From: an uncultured SAR116 cluster alpha proteobacterium
GTDB lineage: Bacteria; Pseudomonadota; Alphaproteobacteria; Puniceispirillales; Puniceispirillaceae
Reading direction: 5' to 3'
DNA: 64,000 nucleotides
Assembly: GCA_902573725.1 (NCBI GenBank)
Contig: CACGLE010000002.1
Span: forward strand, 1 to 64,000
Below are positions 1 to 11,166 of the stretch, piece after piece. The notes under the pieces were generated by a model. That model worked only from the letters and a program-made list of their open reading frames with translations. It did no database searches and had not been told where the DNA came from. Both the position numbers and the translations under genes were made by a program. The first letter of the stretch is position 1; each line of letters begins with the position of its first letter.

Positions 1-609
1 CTAGATGTGCTTTTTAATAACGGTGCATACGCTATCCCTGCTGCTGTAGAAGATTTACCTACGAATGCCCTGCGATCTATTTTTGAGGCAAATTTATTTG
101 GCTGGCATACACTTACACGATTGGCGCTACCGATAATGTTTGCACAAAAATCTGGCCGCATTATTCAAAATTCATCTGTATTAGGATTTGCTGCAATGCA
201 ATTCAGAGGTGCATATGTTGCAACAAAATTTGCTCTTGAAGGATTAACGGACACAATGCGGCTGGAATTACGGGGAACTGGGATAGACGTTATTCTTATA
301 GAACCGGGACCAATTCGAACAAAAATCCGTGAAAACGCACTAATACAATTCGAAAAATGGATAGGTTGGGAAGAAGCTCGCCAAAAATCTACCTATGAGC
401 ATAAGTTAATTCCTCGTCTTTCAATAACCAACCCAGAAAAAGACTTATTCGAATTATCAGCCTCTTCTGTCAGTGAAGCTGTATGGCGCGCATCAACAGC
501 GAAAAAACCACGAGCTCGATATAGAGTAACGTGGGCAACAACACTAATGATGGTGACGAAGAGACTGTTTCCTACATGGCTAATTGATAATATTTCAAGA
601 CGTTATTGA
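1..609 (+). CDS. Short-chain dehydrogenase/reductase, 5'-truncated by window edge
   Basis: Frame is open from base 1 (LDVLFNNGAY..., an NNxG-like SDR motif) and contains the YxxxK catalytic motif (GAYVATKFALEG). The Rossmann GxxxGxG start would lie upstream of the window. Confidence 0.85.
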   Translation, partial: LDVLFNNGAYAIPAAVEDLPTNALRSIFEANLFGWHTLTRLALPIMFAQKSGRIIQNSSVLGFAAMQFRGAYVATKFALEGLTDTMRLELRGTGIDVILIEPGPIRTKIRENALIQFEKWIGWEEARQKSTYEHKLIPRLSITNPEKDLFELSASSVSEAVWRASTAKKPRARYRVTWATTLMMVTKRLFPTWLIDNISRRY

Positions 610-643
610 TTGATTAGCATCAAAATTCCAGTTCTTTCTGAGA

Positions 644-1426
644 TTAGGCCTGAAAATCTCTCATCCATTCTAATGTATCTTCCGTGTGCCCTGTCGGCTG
701 ATATTCAGCTCCAAAATATCCAGAATAACCTTCCTCTTTAAAGCTATTGAACAATAGGGGATATGAAAACGCATTTTTATTTGGCTCATTTCTGCCTGGA
801 AATGACGCAAACTGGATGTGAAAGATATCCTGTTTTAAATATTTAAATGCCTTAAAAAGAGCCTCTTTTGAACCCGTTATGTGTAACATATGAAAACAGT
901 CGAACATAATACCTACCCTATCAGAATTAATTTTTTCGATTACATCTCTTGCTCTTTGAACTGAAGACATAAAATAACCAGGAACAGAATATGAATTAAT
1001 AGGCTCGATTATAATCTTTACGTTTGTGCCCTCTAACTTTTCTAGGGCATAATTAATATTCTGACACAAGGTATCAAAAGCAGAATGATCAGATGTTATT
1101 CCAGACATAATGTGTATATATTGAACATTGATTTCTTTAGCATATTCAACAGCTCTATCTATTGCCTGCTGTGCTTGTGGTATAGCATCATGAAGTGCTG
1201 ATAATCCAAATTGTCCTTTTTCACCTTTAGATGTGTTTATAGCTAGCATTGGTATAGCCTCATCCTCACACACCCGCCTCAAATCATGTGGAGAACATGC
1301 ATAAGGTCTCTGGCATTCAACTGCCTGGAAACCCGCTCCAGATGAGCGAACTATTGCTTCAATAAGTCCGTACTCAGTAAATAAATATCCTAGGTTTGCA
1401 GAAAGGGAATAACTCTTCAATTGCAT
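644..1426 (-). CDS. hyi: Hydroxypyruvate isomerase-like TIM-barrel protein
   Basis: 260 aa; xylose-isomerase-like TIM-barrel pattern (IIIEPINSYSVPGYF, VGIMFDCFHM, FGAEYQPTG) typical of Hyi/YgbM. Confidence 0.75.
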   Translation of the reverse strand: MQLKSYSLSANLGYLFTEYGLIEAIVRSSGAGFQAVECQRPYACSPHDLRRVCEDEAIPMLAINTSKGEKGQFGLSALHDAIPQAQQAIDRAVEYAKEINVQYIHIMSGITSDHSAFDTLCQNINYALEKLEGTNVKIIIEPINSYSVPGYFMSSVQRARDVIEKINSDRVGIMFDCFHMLHITGSKEALFKAFKYLKQDIFHIQFASFPGRNEPNKNAFSYPLLFNSFKEEGYSGYFGAEYQPTGHTEDTLEWMRDFQA

Positions 1427-1593
1427 TCTCCTCTTTTAAATCTACACTCAACGTTATTTAACCAAAAAGTGATTTTATATTCTGACTTATAACAGGCTGA
1501 CCGAAAGCGATTGAATACAGCACTAATTGCAGATACACTATTAGTCTTTCAAAATATTACAAGTACGAAAATATATCTAAGGGGACTTAATCA

Positions 1594-2034
1594 ATGCGCT
1601 ATATTCATACGATGGTAAGGGTTAAAAATTTGGACACATCACTTGATTTCTATTGCGACAAGCTTGGTTTCATTGAATTAGGTAGATATGATTCTGAAAA
1701 AGGCCGATTTACTAATGTGTTTTTATGTGCCCCCAAAGATAAAAGCTTAGCAGAAGAATCAAGATCCCCCGAATTGGAATTAACTTATAATTGGGATCCA
1801 GAGGATTATACAAGTGGACGAAATTTTGGTCATCTTGCCTACCGGGTAAATGATATTTATCAAATATGTAGGGACTTGATTGATAAGGGTGTGACTATAA
1901 ATAGGCCTCCTCGGGATGGCTATATGGCATTTATTAAATCTCCAGATGGTATTTCTATTGAGCTACTGCAGGAAGGAGAAAGGCTGCCCATTCAGGAGCC
2001 ATGGAACTCAATGCCTAATTCTGGAAGTTGGTAG
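1594..2034 (+). CDS. gloA: Lactoylglutathione lyase (glyoxalase I)
   Basis: MRYIHTMVRVKNLDTSLDFYCDKLGF start typical of GloA; C-terminal IKSPDGISIELLQ metal-ligand region. Confidence 0.88.
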   Translation: MRYIHTMVRVKNLDTSLDFYCDKLGFIELGRYDSEKGRFTNVFLCAPKDKSLAEESRSPELELTYNWDPEDYTSGRNFGHLAYRVNDIYQICRDLIDKGVTINRPPRDGYMAFIKSPDGISIELLQEGERLPIQEPWNSMPNSGSW

Positions 2035-2039
2035 TAAAT

Positions 2040-2813
2040 ATGTCCAGGATCGAAATTATTCAATTTAAATATCTTTCAGATAATTATGGTGTTTTGCTTC
2101 ATGACAAACACACTAAAAAGACTGTTGCAATTGATGCTGGTGATGAAGCTTCCTATAACAAAGCCCTTGATGCCCAGGGATGGCAATTATCTGAAATATG
2201 GGTGACACATCATCATTGGGATCATACTGACGGCATACAAGGCTTGTACGAGCGATGGCAATGTAAGGTAATTGGGCCAGCTAAAGACTCAACTGTGCCA
2301 ATCGCTCATCTATCTCAAGGCATAACTGAGGGTAATAGTTTTTTGTTTGCTGACTCAACTGTAAAAGTTATTCATACACCAGGCCACACGCTTGATATGA
2401 TAAATTTTTACCTGCCATCAGAAAATATTTTATTTTCAGGTGATACATTGTTTTCGCTAGGTTGTGGAAGAGTTTTTGAAGGCGATATGAATATGATGTA
2501 CAACAGTATAAATAAAATTTCAGCTCTTCCTGATAAGACGACAATTTACTGCAGCCATGAATACACTATAGCTAATGGGAAGTTTGCATTAAACGTTGAG
2601 GGCGACAACAAATCACTTATAGCTCGTATAAATCAAGTTGAGGAACTTATTGCTGCAAATAAACCTACTATTCCAACAACTTTAGAATTAGAAAAACAGA
2701 CAAATCCATTTCTTCGAACCTCTTCACCATCAATAAGAAATAAATTAGGACTCAAAAATGCTAGTGAGGTCGAAGTTTTCTCTGCCCTGAGAACTGCGAA
2801 GGATAATTTCTAG
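2040..2813 (+). CDS. gloB: Hydroxyacylglutathione hydrolase (glyoxalase II), metallo-beta-lactamase fold
   Basis: THHHWDHTDG (THxHxDH) motif, HTPGHT, CSHEYT. Start placed at ATG 2040 rather than upstream 2028. Confidence 0.9.
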   Translation: MSRIEIIQFKYLSDNYGVLLHDKHTKKTVAIDAGDEASYNKALDAQGWQLSEIWVTHHHWDHTDGIQGLYERWQCKVIGPAKDSTVPIAHLSQGITEGNSFLFADSTVKVIHTPGHTLDMINFYLPSENILFSGDTLFSLGCGRVFEGDMNMMYNSINKISALPDKTTIYCSHEYTIANGKFALNVEGDNKSLIARINQVEELIAANKPTIPTTLELEKQTNPFLRTSSPSIRNKLGLKNASEVEVFSALRTAKDNF

Positions 2814-2834
2814 AAATCAAAACGTTAGATAATA

Positions 2835-3062
2835 TTATACGCCTAAATCTATTTTATCTGCTTTACGTTGCGCGCGTTTTTTCTTTCGCATCTTTATAAT
2901 TTGCTTTGCTTGACCTTGCGTAAGACAATCTGGACAAACGCACTTTCCTGCCAGATCAAAATTCGTTCGTAGGTTGGGCAAATTATGACACCAGCATGTT
3001 TTTCCTTTGTTAGAACCACACTGGAATTTAGTACCACATTCGTCACATTCTAACCGTTGCAT
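2835..3062 (-). CDS. Small cysteine-rich CWC-type protein
   Basis: 75 aa with CxxC, CWC and CVCPDC motifs and a basic C-terminus; resembles the Cys_rich_CWC family. Confidence 0.7.
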   Translation of the reverse strand: MQRLECDECGTKFQCGSNKGKTCWCHNLPNLRTNFDLAGKCVCPDCLTQGQAKQIIKMRKKKRAQRKADKIDLGV

Positions 3063-3139
3063 ATTTTTCTACTTATAAGTTGCAGCCTTTTAAATTACGA
3101 CATTATCAAAATGTTATTTTAAACAAAAATCAAACATCT

Positions 3140-4951
3140 CTAATTCCTCGCCGCTTTCTTTCTTTCATGCGACAATAAATATTGCTTTCGTAGACGTAAT
3201 TTCATTGGTGTTACTTCAAGTAACTCATCATGATTCAGATATGCCATCATATCCTCTAGTGAGAGATTCCGTTGCGGTGACAAGGAAACAGCATCATCTG
3301 TCCCCGACGCACGCACATTTGTAAGTTTTTTTCCTTTTAGAACGTTTACTTCCAGATCATTATCACGGTTATGTTCTCCAACAATCATTCCCTGATACAC
3401 AGGAGTCTGATGAGAAATAAACATTACCCCTCGATCTTGCAGATTAAACAGAGCATAAGCAACAGCTTGGCCTGTATCATTAGAGATCAAGACACCATTT
3501 CTGCGCCCAGGAATATCTCCCTTATATTTTGCATAACTATGAAACAACCGATTGATAACACCTGTGCCTCTTGTGTCTGTGAGAAACTTACTTTGAAAGC
3601 CAATCAGCCCGCGTGATGGAGCAAGAAACGTAAGTCTAGTTTTGCCTGCGCCGACCTCACGCATATCCATCATTTCAGCCTTTCGGCGATTCAAAGAATC
3701 AATAACTGAACTTGAATATTCAGAATCCACATCTATTATCACTTCTTCAATCGGCTCTAAACGCTGTCCTTCTTCTTGCTTGTAGAGAACTCTTGGTCTT
3801 GAGACTGTAAGTTCAAAACCCTCTCTTCTCATTGTTTCAATTAGCACACCAAGTTGTAATTCACCCCTGCCACCGATTTCAAAAGAATCCTTGTTATCAC
3901 TCTCTGAGAATGTAATTGCTACATTTGTCTCTGCTTCTGATAGCAATCGTTCGCGAATCATTGTTGAGGTAACCTTCTTACCTTCCTGACCAGCAAATGG
4001 TGAATCATTCACAGTAATGGTAACTGACATTGTTGGAGGGTCGATTGGCGTTGACTGAATGGGCTGCTTTTGTTCAGAGTTACAGATTGTGTCAGAAACA
4101 GAAGTTTTTGCTAAACCAGCGATGCAAATTATATCACCTGCTTCAACCCTATCTACAGGCACTCTATTTGTCCCCTCAAAATGCATTAATTTAGTTAGCC
4201 TACCGTGTTCAATAATATTACCAGTAAGATCTAAAGCGCGGACCTGCTCGTTCATTTTTGCTGTCCCTTGTACGACTTTTCCAGTAAGGCATCTTCCCAG
4301 AAACTGGTCTGAGTCAAGCAATGTCGCTAGCATTGCGAAAGGCGCTTTTAAATCTTGTTTTGGTGGGGGTACATGTTCCAAAATTAAATTCAATAATGGT
4401 TCTAATGAGGAGCGTTCATTTTCCAGGTCTGTTACACACCATCCGTCTCGACCTGATGCATACAAAATTGGAAACTCAAGCTGCTGCTCATTTGCTTCAA
4501 GAGCAACAAATAAGTCAAACACCTCGTCCACCACCTCTTCCGGGCGACCATCCGGTCTGTCTACCTTATTTATAATAACGATTGGCCTTAAGCCAAGAGC
4601 AAGTGCTTTTCCTAAAACAAATTTTGTCTGAGGCATTGGACCCTCAGCAGCATCAGTTAGTAATATAACCCCATCAGCCATATGTAAAACACGCTCAACT
4701 TCTCCACCAAAATCAGCATGTCCTGGTGTGTCAATGATATTTATTCTCACATTCTTCCAGCGTATAGATGTTGGCTTAGCGAGAATTGTAATGCCTCTCT
4801 CTTTTTCCAATTCACCTGAATCCATCAATCTTTCGCTAATTGATTGATTATCGCGGAACATGCCAGATTGTTTCATAATTGAATCAATTAGGGTTGTTTT
4901 ACCATGATCAACGTGGGCAATAATTGCAATATTGCGTAATTCTTGAGTCAT
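3140..4951 (-). CDS. typA: Ribosome-associated GTPase TypA/BipA
   Basis: [12 protein letters not shown]1, [17 protein letters not shown]3, NKVD G4; 603 aa with BipA-type C-terminal domain. Confidence 0.96.
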   Translation of the reverse strand: MTQELRNIAIIAHVDHGKTTLIDSIMKQSGMFRDNQSISERLMDSGELEKERGITILAKPTSIRWKNVRINIIDTPGHADFGGEVERVLHMADGVILLTDAAEGPMPQTKFVLGKALALGLRPIVIINKVDRPDGRPEEVVDEVFDLFVALEANEQQLEFPILYASGRDGWCVTDLENERSSLEPLLNLILEHVPPPKQDLKAPFAMLATLLDSDQFLGRCLTGKVVQGTAKMNEQVRALDLTGNIIEHGRLTKLMHFEGTNRVPVDRVEAGDIICIAGLAKTSVSDTICNSEQKQPIQSTPIDPPTMSVTITVNDSPFAGQEGKKVTSTMIRERLLSEAETNVAITFSESDNKDSFEIGGRGELQLGVLIETMRREGFELTVSRPRVLYKQEEGQRLEPIEEVIIDVDSEYSSSVIDSLNRRKAEMMDMREVGAGKTRLTFLAPSRGLIGFQSKFLTDTRGTGVINRLFHSYAKYKGDIPGRRNGVLISNDTGQAVAYALFNLQDRGVMFISHQTPVYQGMIVGEHNRDNDLEVNVLKGKKLTNVRASGTDDAVSLSPQRNLSLEDMMAYLNHDELLEVTPMKLRLRKQYLLSHERKKAARN

Positions 4952-5030
4952 TTCGTTAAGACCTTATTATGGGAGCTTGAAGAAGGTGTCCTACATCTTT
5001 CTTTGCATAAAAGAAATCAAAATGTGTTTA

Positions 5031-5669
5031 TTAGGTGAATTTTTCTACCAGAATTATGCCTGCATTTTTCATTTTTGCTAATTGACGAGCGAGTGAACCA
5101 TCCAGGTCAATTGCTCTACAGGCAGAAAGGATAACAGTCACGGTAAAGCCAAGGCGTGCCGCATCAAGCGCCGAATAAGCAACACAATAATCAGTTGCAA
5201 GGCCAGCCAGATAAATGTTTTTAATTTGCTTAGTGGCTAGCCATCCTTCTAGGCCAGTAGGAGTGTTACCGTCATTTTCAAAGAACGCTGAATAACTATC
5301 TATTTCATGGCGGTATCCTTTACGTATTATTGTTTGTGCAGGAGCTGTATTCAATTCTGGGTGAAATGCTGCTCCAGGACTGTTTTGTATACAGTGGTCA
5401 GGCCACAAAGTTTGATCGCCGTAGGGCATTTTTACAGAAGAAAAAGGGGGTTTACCTTTATGAGAGCTCGCAAAACTGGAATGTGATGCTGGATGCCAAT
5501 CTTGGGTAAAGACTACATTACTAAATGAGCCAATTAATTTGTTTATCGGTTGCACAACCTGGTCTCCATGCATTACTGCTAGAGCTCCACCTGGACAGAA
5601 ATCATTCTGAACATCAATCACCAGTAAACAGCTATTGCTTTCATTTGAGCTAATATCTCTTAACTTCAT
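5031..5669 (-). CDS. pncA: Nicotinamidase (isochorismatase-like hydrolase)
   Basis: [34 protein letters not shown] with catalytic Cys. Confidence 0.92.
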   Translation of the reverse strand: MKLRDISSNESNSCLLVIDVQNDFCPGGALAVMHGDQVVQPINKLIGSFSNVVFTQDWHPASHSSFASSHKGKPPFSSVKMPYGDQTLWPDHCIQNSPGAAFHPELNTAPAQTIIRKGYRHEIDSYSAFFENDGNTPTGLEGWLATKQIKNIYLAGLATDYCVAYSALDAARLGFTVTVILSACRAIDLDGSLARQLAKMKNAGIILVEKFT

Positions 5670-6256
5670 GTTTTAATTTCCTCACCCATCGCTTCAGACC
5701 AATGACGTCTGCATAATGAGATATATTTATCGTTACCACCTATTTCAATTTGTGCGCCGTCCTTCACTACTTTTCCATCTGCTGATTGTCTTACAACCAT
5801 GGTAGCCTTTCTTCCACAATGACAAATCGTTCTAATTTCTCTGATATCATCAGCTATCGCAAGAAGCTCACCAGAGCCTTCAAACAACTTTCCCTGAAAA
5901 TCAGTTCGTAGACCATAACACATAACAGGAAGGTCGAGCTGATCCGCAACTCTAGCCAATTGCCACACTTGCTTTTTTGATAGGAACTGAGCTTCATCAA
6001 CCAAAACACATGAACGCTTTTTCTCAAAATCAGACTTTTTAATTAAAGAAAAAAGATCTGTATCCTCGCGAAATGTAAAGGCATCTGCACTAAGCCCGAT
6101 CCTAGATGCAATCACACCAGGGCCTGCTCGTGTATCTAATTTTGCTGTTAGAAGGAGTGTTTGCATACCTCTTTCCTGATAGTTATGAGAAGCCTGCAAT
6201 AATATCGTTGATTTTCCCGCGTTCATTGCGGAATAAGAAAAATACAATTTAGCCAA
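5666..6256 (-). CDS. tdk: Thymidine kinase
   Basis: [23 protein letters not shown]-loop, VDEAQF, type II TK zinc cysteines; overlaps pncA by 4 nt (ATGA). Confidence 0.95.
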   Translation of the reverse strand: MAKLYFSYSAMNAGKSTILLQASHNYQERGMQTLLLTAKLDTRAGPGVIASRIGLSADAFTFREDTDLFSLIKKSDFEKKRSCVLVDEAQFLSKKQVWQLARVADQLDLPVMCYGLRTDFQGKLFEGSGELLAIADDIREIRTICHCGRKATMVVRQSADGKVVKDGAQIEIGGNDKYISLCRRHWSEAMGEEIKT

Positions 6257-6426
6257 GATTGCTCTCTATTCACAAGATGTATTTAAATATAACAGTTGTT
6301 AAATTGTCAAAATATGAAGATATAATCAACAACTGCTTTAGCACCCCATCTTTTTTCTAAAATAAAACATACGATAGAATAGTTTCATCTTGAAAATACC
6401 TCCAAAAAAATAGATAACATTTAATC

Positions 6427-7056
6427 ATGGATTCTTTAACCGTTCTTGACCACCCTGTTTTGAGTCACAAACTTGCAATTTTGCGAGATGAAAATACACG
6501 TTCACCAGAATTTCGAAAAACATTGCTAGAAATCGGGCATATTATGAGTTGGCCTGTGTTTTCACACTTCTCAGTAGCAAAAAAAGAAATAACGACACCT
6601 ATGGAGAATACAACTCAAAATGTTCTTACTTCTCCATATCCATGTATTGTATCTATCCTTCGAGCTGGAAATGGTATGGCAGATGCGCTATCGGCAACTC
6701 TCCCGGAGGCACCAATCGGATATATTGGAATGCAACGAAACGCAAATACTCATTTGGCAGAACCGTACTTTAAAAAACTACCTGACCAAATTCAGAATAG
6801 ACAAATTATACTTGTTGACCCCATGCTCGCCTCAGGAAGTTCAGCAGAACAGGCCGCTGATTTTTTAAAAAGAGATGGAGCAAAAAATATTTTGTTTGTC
6901 TGCTTAGTGGCTGCACCAGAAGGAATTGAGTACTTTCACAAAAATCACCCTGATATTCCAATCATTACGGCAGCACTTGACCGTGAACTTGATGAAAATG
7001 CTTATATTCTTCCCGGTCTAGGAGATGCTGGTGATAGAATTTATGGTACTGAATAA
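6427..7056 (+). CDS. upp: Uracil phosphoribosyltransferase
   Basis: ILRAGNGMADAL, GYIGMQRN, VDPMLASGSSAEQA (PRPP loop), ALDRELDENAYILPGLGDAGDRIYGT. Confidence 0.96.
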   Translation: MDSLTVLDHPVLSHKLAILRDENTRSPEFRKTLLEIGHIMSWPVFSHFSVAKKEITTPMENTTQNVLTSPYPCIVSILRAGNGMADALSATLPEAPIGYIGMQRNANTHLAEPYFKKLPDQIQNRQIILVDPMLASGSSAEQAADFLKRDGAKNILFVCLVAAPEGIEYFHKNHPDIPIITAALDRELDENAYILPGLGDAGDRIYGTE

Positions 7057-7059
7057 AAT

Positions 7060-7464
7060 TCAGAATAAATTATCTGGACCAAAGGAAGCTGGCAGAAGTG
7101 CTTCTAAAATGAATCGCTTTTGAAACATTTCTTCATCGCAAATTAAAACAGGTGTTTTCAGAGCTGAAAATTCACGTATTTTTTGTCTACACCCCCCACA
7201 GGGAGTGCATAATTCTGAACCACTACCGCTAATCGCTATCAATTTAATTTTTTTGCCCCCTGAAGCAATCATAGAAGATATAGCACCTGCTTCTGCACAA
7301 GTTCCTTGTGGATAAGCAGCGTTTTCTACGTTTACGCCTAAATGAATATTTTTCAATTCATCTAATATTGCCACACCAACTTTAAATTTTGAATAAGGTG
7401 CATATGCATTTTTTCTAACTGTAATAGCAGATTCACATAATTGCTTTTCTACATGTGTTAGCAA
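7060..7464 (-). CDS. cdd: Cytidine deaminase
   Basis: NVENAAYPQGTCAEAGAI and PCGGCRQ zinc motifs. Confidence 0.96.
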   Translation of the reverse strand: MLTHVEKQLCESAITVRKNAYAPYSKFKVGVAILDELKNIHLGVNVENAAYPQGTCAEAGAISSMIASGGKKIKLIAISGSGSELCTPCGGCRQKIREFSALKTPVLICDEEMFQKRFILEALLPASFGPDNLF

Positions 7465-7470
7465 ACAAGT

Positions 7471-8448
7471 CTACCTCTCTTTAATATATGGTTGTCCTAT
7501 AGCACGTGGAGGTGTAACTCCACCAATAAATCCAGCCAACAATATTACTGTAAGCAGATAAGGAAGAGCAATAAGTAAATCTGATGATATCTCACCAATT
7601 AGCATTATCTCAACTCCCTGAACACGCGCAGCAACAGCCTCCAAAAATCCAAAAAGTAAGCAAGCAAACAACGCAGGTACTGGTTTCCATTTACCAAAAA
7701 TCATCGCTGCTAGTGCAATATAACCTTTACCAGCTGTCATTTCTTTTACAAATCCAGCACCTGTAGCGGTGGATAGATAAACCCCCGCTAAACCACATAA
7801 AATCCCTGCAATTATAATAGCCTGAAAGCGCATCCTTGTTACGGATATTCCAGCAGAATCTATTGCCTCAGGTTTCTCACCTACCGCCCTAAGTCTGAGA
7901 CCAAAAGTTGTCTTAAATAATATATAAAAAGTTACACCAACGCTTGCTAATGCAGCCCATACCAATATGTTATGATCAGATAAGAGCTCTTTATAAATAA
8001 TTCCAAAAATTGGAACATTTTGTTCCATAAAATCCACAAATGGTAATTCTAAGGAATTAAACCTTGAGGTCCTTGGTAGTGTTGGAGTTTGTCCTCCCTG
8101 TCTGAATAAAGCAATACCAATAATAACAGTAAGACCTGAAGCCAAAATGTTTATCGCAAGTCCAGATATTACTTGATTCCCTCTGTGGATTATACATGCA
8201 AAACCATGAATGAGGCTCGCTATAATAGAAACGATAATAGCCGCTATTGCGCCAATCCAGGCCGAGCCTGTCGCATAAGCTGTTGCTGCAGCAACAAATG
8301 CGGCCATAAGCATCTTCCCTTCTAGGGATATATCAATTATTCCTGACCTCTCTGAAAAAATTCCTGCCATTGCACAAAAAATTAGAGGGGTAGCCACACG
8401 TAAAGTTGAGTCCAAAGCGAGCAAGAACTGAAACCAAAAATCAGTCAT
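7471..8448 (-). CDS. Nucleoside ABC transporter permease (BMP/NupQ type)
   Basis: Multi-TM protein with ERSGIIDISLEGKM and GLRLRAVGEKPEAIDSAGISV, typical of simple sugar/nucleoside permeases. Confidence 0.9.
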   Translation of the reverse strand: MTDFWFQFLLALDSTLRVATPLIFCAMAGIFSERSGIIDISLEGKMLMAAFVAAATAYATGSAWIGAIAAIIVSIIASLIHGFACIIHRGNQVISGLAINILASGLTVIIGIALFRQGGQTPTLPRTSRFNSLELPFVDFMEQNVPIFGIIYKELLSDHNILVWAALASVGVTFYILFKTTFGLRLRAVGEKPEAIDSAGISVTRMRFQAIIIAGILCGLAGVYLSTATGAGFVKEMTAGKGYIALAAMIFGKWKPVPALFACLLFGFLEAVAARVQGVEIMLIGEISSDLLIALPYLLTVILLAGFIGGVTPPRAIGQPYIKER

Positions 8449-9556
8449 TATTTGGCTCCTTTAAACGCTCCTCATTTAGAAATAATTTTTCCAGCATTGG
8501 ATTAAACATATATGCTAATGCACCAGAAAATAGAATAATAAGACCTTGTATCATTACCACCATATCTCTAGTAATCGTCTGAAATTCAAAATCAAGTTCA
8601 GCTCCACCTTGAAAGAGAGCACCAAATAATAAACTTGCAAATATTATCCCAAGTGGATGATTACGGCCCATAAGAGCAACTGCAATACCCGTAAAGCCAT
8701 ATCCTGATGTGAAATTTAAAATAACCCTATGTTGTACACCAAGAATTTCATTAACTGCCATCATGCCTGCTAGCGCACCTGAGATAGCCATGGTTATGAT
8801 GATAATAGTTTCTGGTTGATACCCTGCATATGTTGAGGCCTTTGGACTGAAGCCGGTGGCTCTAATTCGATATCCCAAATGAGTTCGCCATATCAACAGC
8901 CATACTAAAAAACAACATATTAAAGCCAAAACAAAAGATAAATTTAAAGGCGATCTGCCTATATCAAATCCTAATCTGTTCAAAATATCATGGAATTGCC
9001 ATAGCATTACACCATTCTGAAAAGAAATGGTTTCTGGTGACATTTGATTGGGAGCCATGAGCATGCCAGCGAGCAACCACACCATTATTGCAGAAGCAAT
9101 AAAATTAAACATAATCGTCGTAATGACAATATGACTGCCTCGCTTAGCTTGCAAATATCCTGGTATAAAACCCCAAATAGCTCCGAATAAAGCAGACCCT
9201 AAGATTGCTAGAGCAATCACAACTAGAACTGGAAGAATTCCTCCAAGACTAAGTGCAACCAATCCAATGCCTAATCCTCCCATTGCTGCCTGACCTTCTC
9301 CACCTATGTTGAACAACATTGCATGAAAAGCAACAGCAACCGCTAAACCAGTAAAAATAAAGTTAGTTGTATAGAACAACGTATACCCAAGTCCACCCTT
9401 GTATACAAAAGCACCTTTTAACATAACAGATAATGCTGTAAATGGGTTTTCACCAATTATTGCTATGATAATTCCTGCAACAAATAACGCTGTTAAAAGA
9501 TTCAAAATTGGTATGACACATATATCCACATATCTTGGCAATCTTGACGCTTGCAT
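8441..9556 (-). CDS. Nucleoside ABC transporter permease (NupP type)
   Basis: NIGGEGQAAMGG, GYRIRATGFSPKASTYAGY; 8-nt overlap with the neighbouring permease. Confidence 0.9.
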   Translation of the reverse strand: MQASRLPRYVDICVIPILNLLTALFVAGIIIAIIGENPFTALSVMLKGAFVYKGGLGYTLFYTTNFIFTGLAVAVAFHAMLFNIGGEGQAAMGGLGIGLVALSLGGILPVLVVIALAILGSALFGAIWGFIPGYLQAKRGSHIVITTIMFNFIASAIMVWLLAGMLMAPNQMSPETISFQNGVMLWQFHDILNRLGFDIGRSPLNLSFVLALICCFLVWLLIWRTHLGYRIRATGFSPKASTYAGYQPETIIIITMAISGALAGMMAVNEILGVQHRVILNFTSGYGFTGIAVALMGRNHPLGIIFASLLFGALFQGGAELDFEFQTITRDMVVMIQGLIILFSGALAYMFNPMLEKLFLNEERLKEPNND

Positions 9557-11139
9557 TAATTTTTTTCCTCTATAGCCTTTTCTAACGGAATACCCGCCAT
9601 CATTTTCCCTAGCATTGCTTTTGTGGTATTTGCCTTGGATACAATCCCCATTATTTCACCAGAATTCATAACTAAAATCCTATCTGATAAACTCAAAATT
9701 TCCTCTAATTCAACTGAAACTAAAAGAATTGCACATCCACTATCGCGCATTTTTATAAGAGTTTTATGAATGAATTCTATAGCCCCAATGTCAACTCCAC
9801 GTGTTGGCTGTCCAACTAAAAGAATTTTTGGAGCAGATGAAATTTCTCGTGAAAGAACTAGTTTTTGCTGATTCCCCCCCGAAAACTGGCTACTTATTAA
9901 TGTTGGATTTTGCGGACGAACATCAAAGGAATCCTGCAACCGAGCGCAATGTGCTTGAATTTGTTCTGGTTTGGTAAAAAAACCAGTTCCAAAGCTCGGA
10001 TTTTTCTCATAACCAAGAATAACTGACTCAAAAGCTTGAAATGGCAAAACTAATCCCTCCGCGTGCCTGTCCTCAGGAACATGCGATAACCCTAATTCTC
10101 TCATTAATCCGGGACTGCAATGATTTTTACTATCAAAGATTTTATCGTTGATTCTAAAATTTCCCCTACTTGGAGGAGTTATTCCAGAGAGAACAGATAA
10201 TAACTCAGACTGTCCGTTACCCGCTATTCCAGCAATACCCAAAATTTCCCCAGAACGAAGATCAAAAGTCGCATTCTTGAGACTATCAAACCCTCTTTTA
10301 TCAGTAACCCCTATTCCATCTGCTGATAGCGCTACGCTACCTACCTTACCTGACTCGTACTTGGTATTTACAAGAACAGACCTTCCTACCATTTGCTCAG
10401 CTAGCCATTCTGGAGAAGTTTTTTTGGTGAGTGTGTTTGCGACCATTTTACCCTGCCGCATTACAGAAACTTCATCTGTGATTGCCATTATCTCATGGAG
10501 TTTGTGTGTGATTAACAATATCGTAACGCCCTCTGACTTCAAAGCTAACAATATTTCAAAAAGTTGATCGGTTTCCTGAGGTGTCAGTACGCCGGTGGGT
10601 TCATCAAGTATTAATACTCTTGCGCCCCTGTAAAGGGCTTTTAATATTTCTATTCTTTGCTGAATTCCTACCGGCAAATCTTCAGTAACGTTGTCCAGAT
10701 CCACCTCTAACCCATAAGTCGATTTTAATTCTTCAAGCTTTAACTTGGCATTCTGGAGGCCATTTTTAAGGCCCATTTTACCCTCTGACCCAAGTATGAT
10801 ATTTTCCAATGCTGTGAAATTAGGAACCAACATAAAATGCTGATGAACCATTCCAATCCCAAGCCTTATTGCATCTGATGGTTGTTTGAAAATAGCTGCC
10901 TTACCATCAACTTGAATATCGCCGCTGTCAGGCTGATAAAACCCGTATAGAATTGACATTAATGTAGATTTTCCTGCCCCGTTTTCACCTATAATTCCGT
11001 GAATAGTTCCGGATGAAACATTGAGGCATATCTCATCGTTAGCCCTAACTGGGCCAAATGACTTACAAATACTTTTTAATGAAACAGCAAACGGCGACTT
11101 TTGGCCGCCGTTTTTCTGTTCTAAAATTTTTTTCTTCAA
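9556..11139 (-). CDS. Nucleoside ABC transporter, tandem ATP-binding protein (NupO type)
   Basis: Two ABC halves: GENGAGKST ... [12 protein letters not shown] and [10 protein letters not shown] ... [14 protein letters not shown]. Confidence 0.93.
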   Translation of the reverse strand: MKKKILEQKNGGQKSPFAVSLKSICKSFGPVRANDEICLNVSSGTIHGIIGENGAGKSTLMSILYGFYQPDSGDIQVDGKAAIFKQPSDAIRLGIGMVHQHFMLVPNFTALENIILGSEGKMGLKNGLQNAKLKLEELKSTYGLEVDLDNVTEDLPVGIQQRIEILKALYRGARVLILDEPTGVLTPQETDQLFEILLALKSEGVTILLITHKLHEIMAITDEVSVMRQGKMVANTLTKKTSPEWLAEQMVGRSVLVNTKYESGKVGSVALSADGIGVTDKRGFDSLKNATFDLRSGEILGIAGIAGNGQSELLSVLSGITPPSRGNFRINDKIFDSKNHCSPGLMRELGLSHVPEDRHAEGLVLPFQAFESVILGYEKNPSFGTGFFTKPEQIQAHCARLQDSFDVRPQNPTLISSQFSGGNQQKLVLSREISSAPKILLVGQPTRGVDIGAIEFIHKTLIKMRDSGCAILLVSVELEEILSLSDRILVMNSGEIMGIVSKANTTKAMLGKMMAGIPLEKAIEEKN

Positions 11140-11166
11140 AGTAACAAACTCAGCTGACGATTGATC

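Noticed and set aside
4059-4631. Antisense ORFs opposite typA (4059-4631, 4321-4575, 3371-3616)
   Set aside because: They lie fully within a strongly supported conserved CDS and show no recognisable protein features.
6278-6330. 8-bp inverted repeat (cagttgtt/aacaactg) between tdk and upp
   Set aside because: Short arms with a long spacer; not distinguishable from chance.
10148-10567. 139-aa ORF opposite the nucleoside ABC ATPase
   Set aside because: Fully antisense to a well-supported ATPase gene with intact motifs; no independent evidence.
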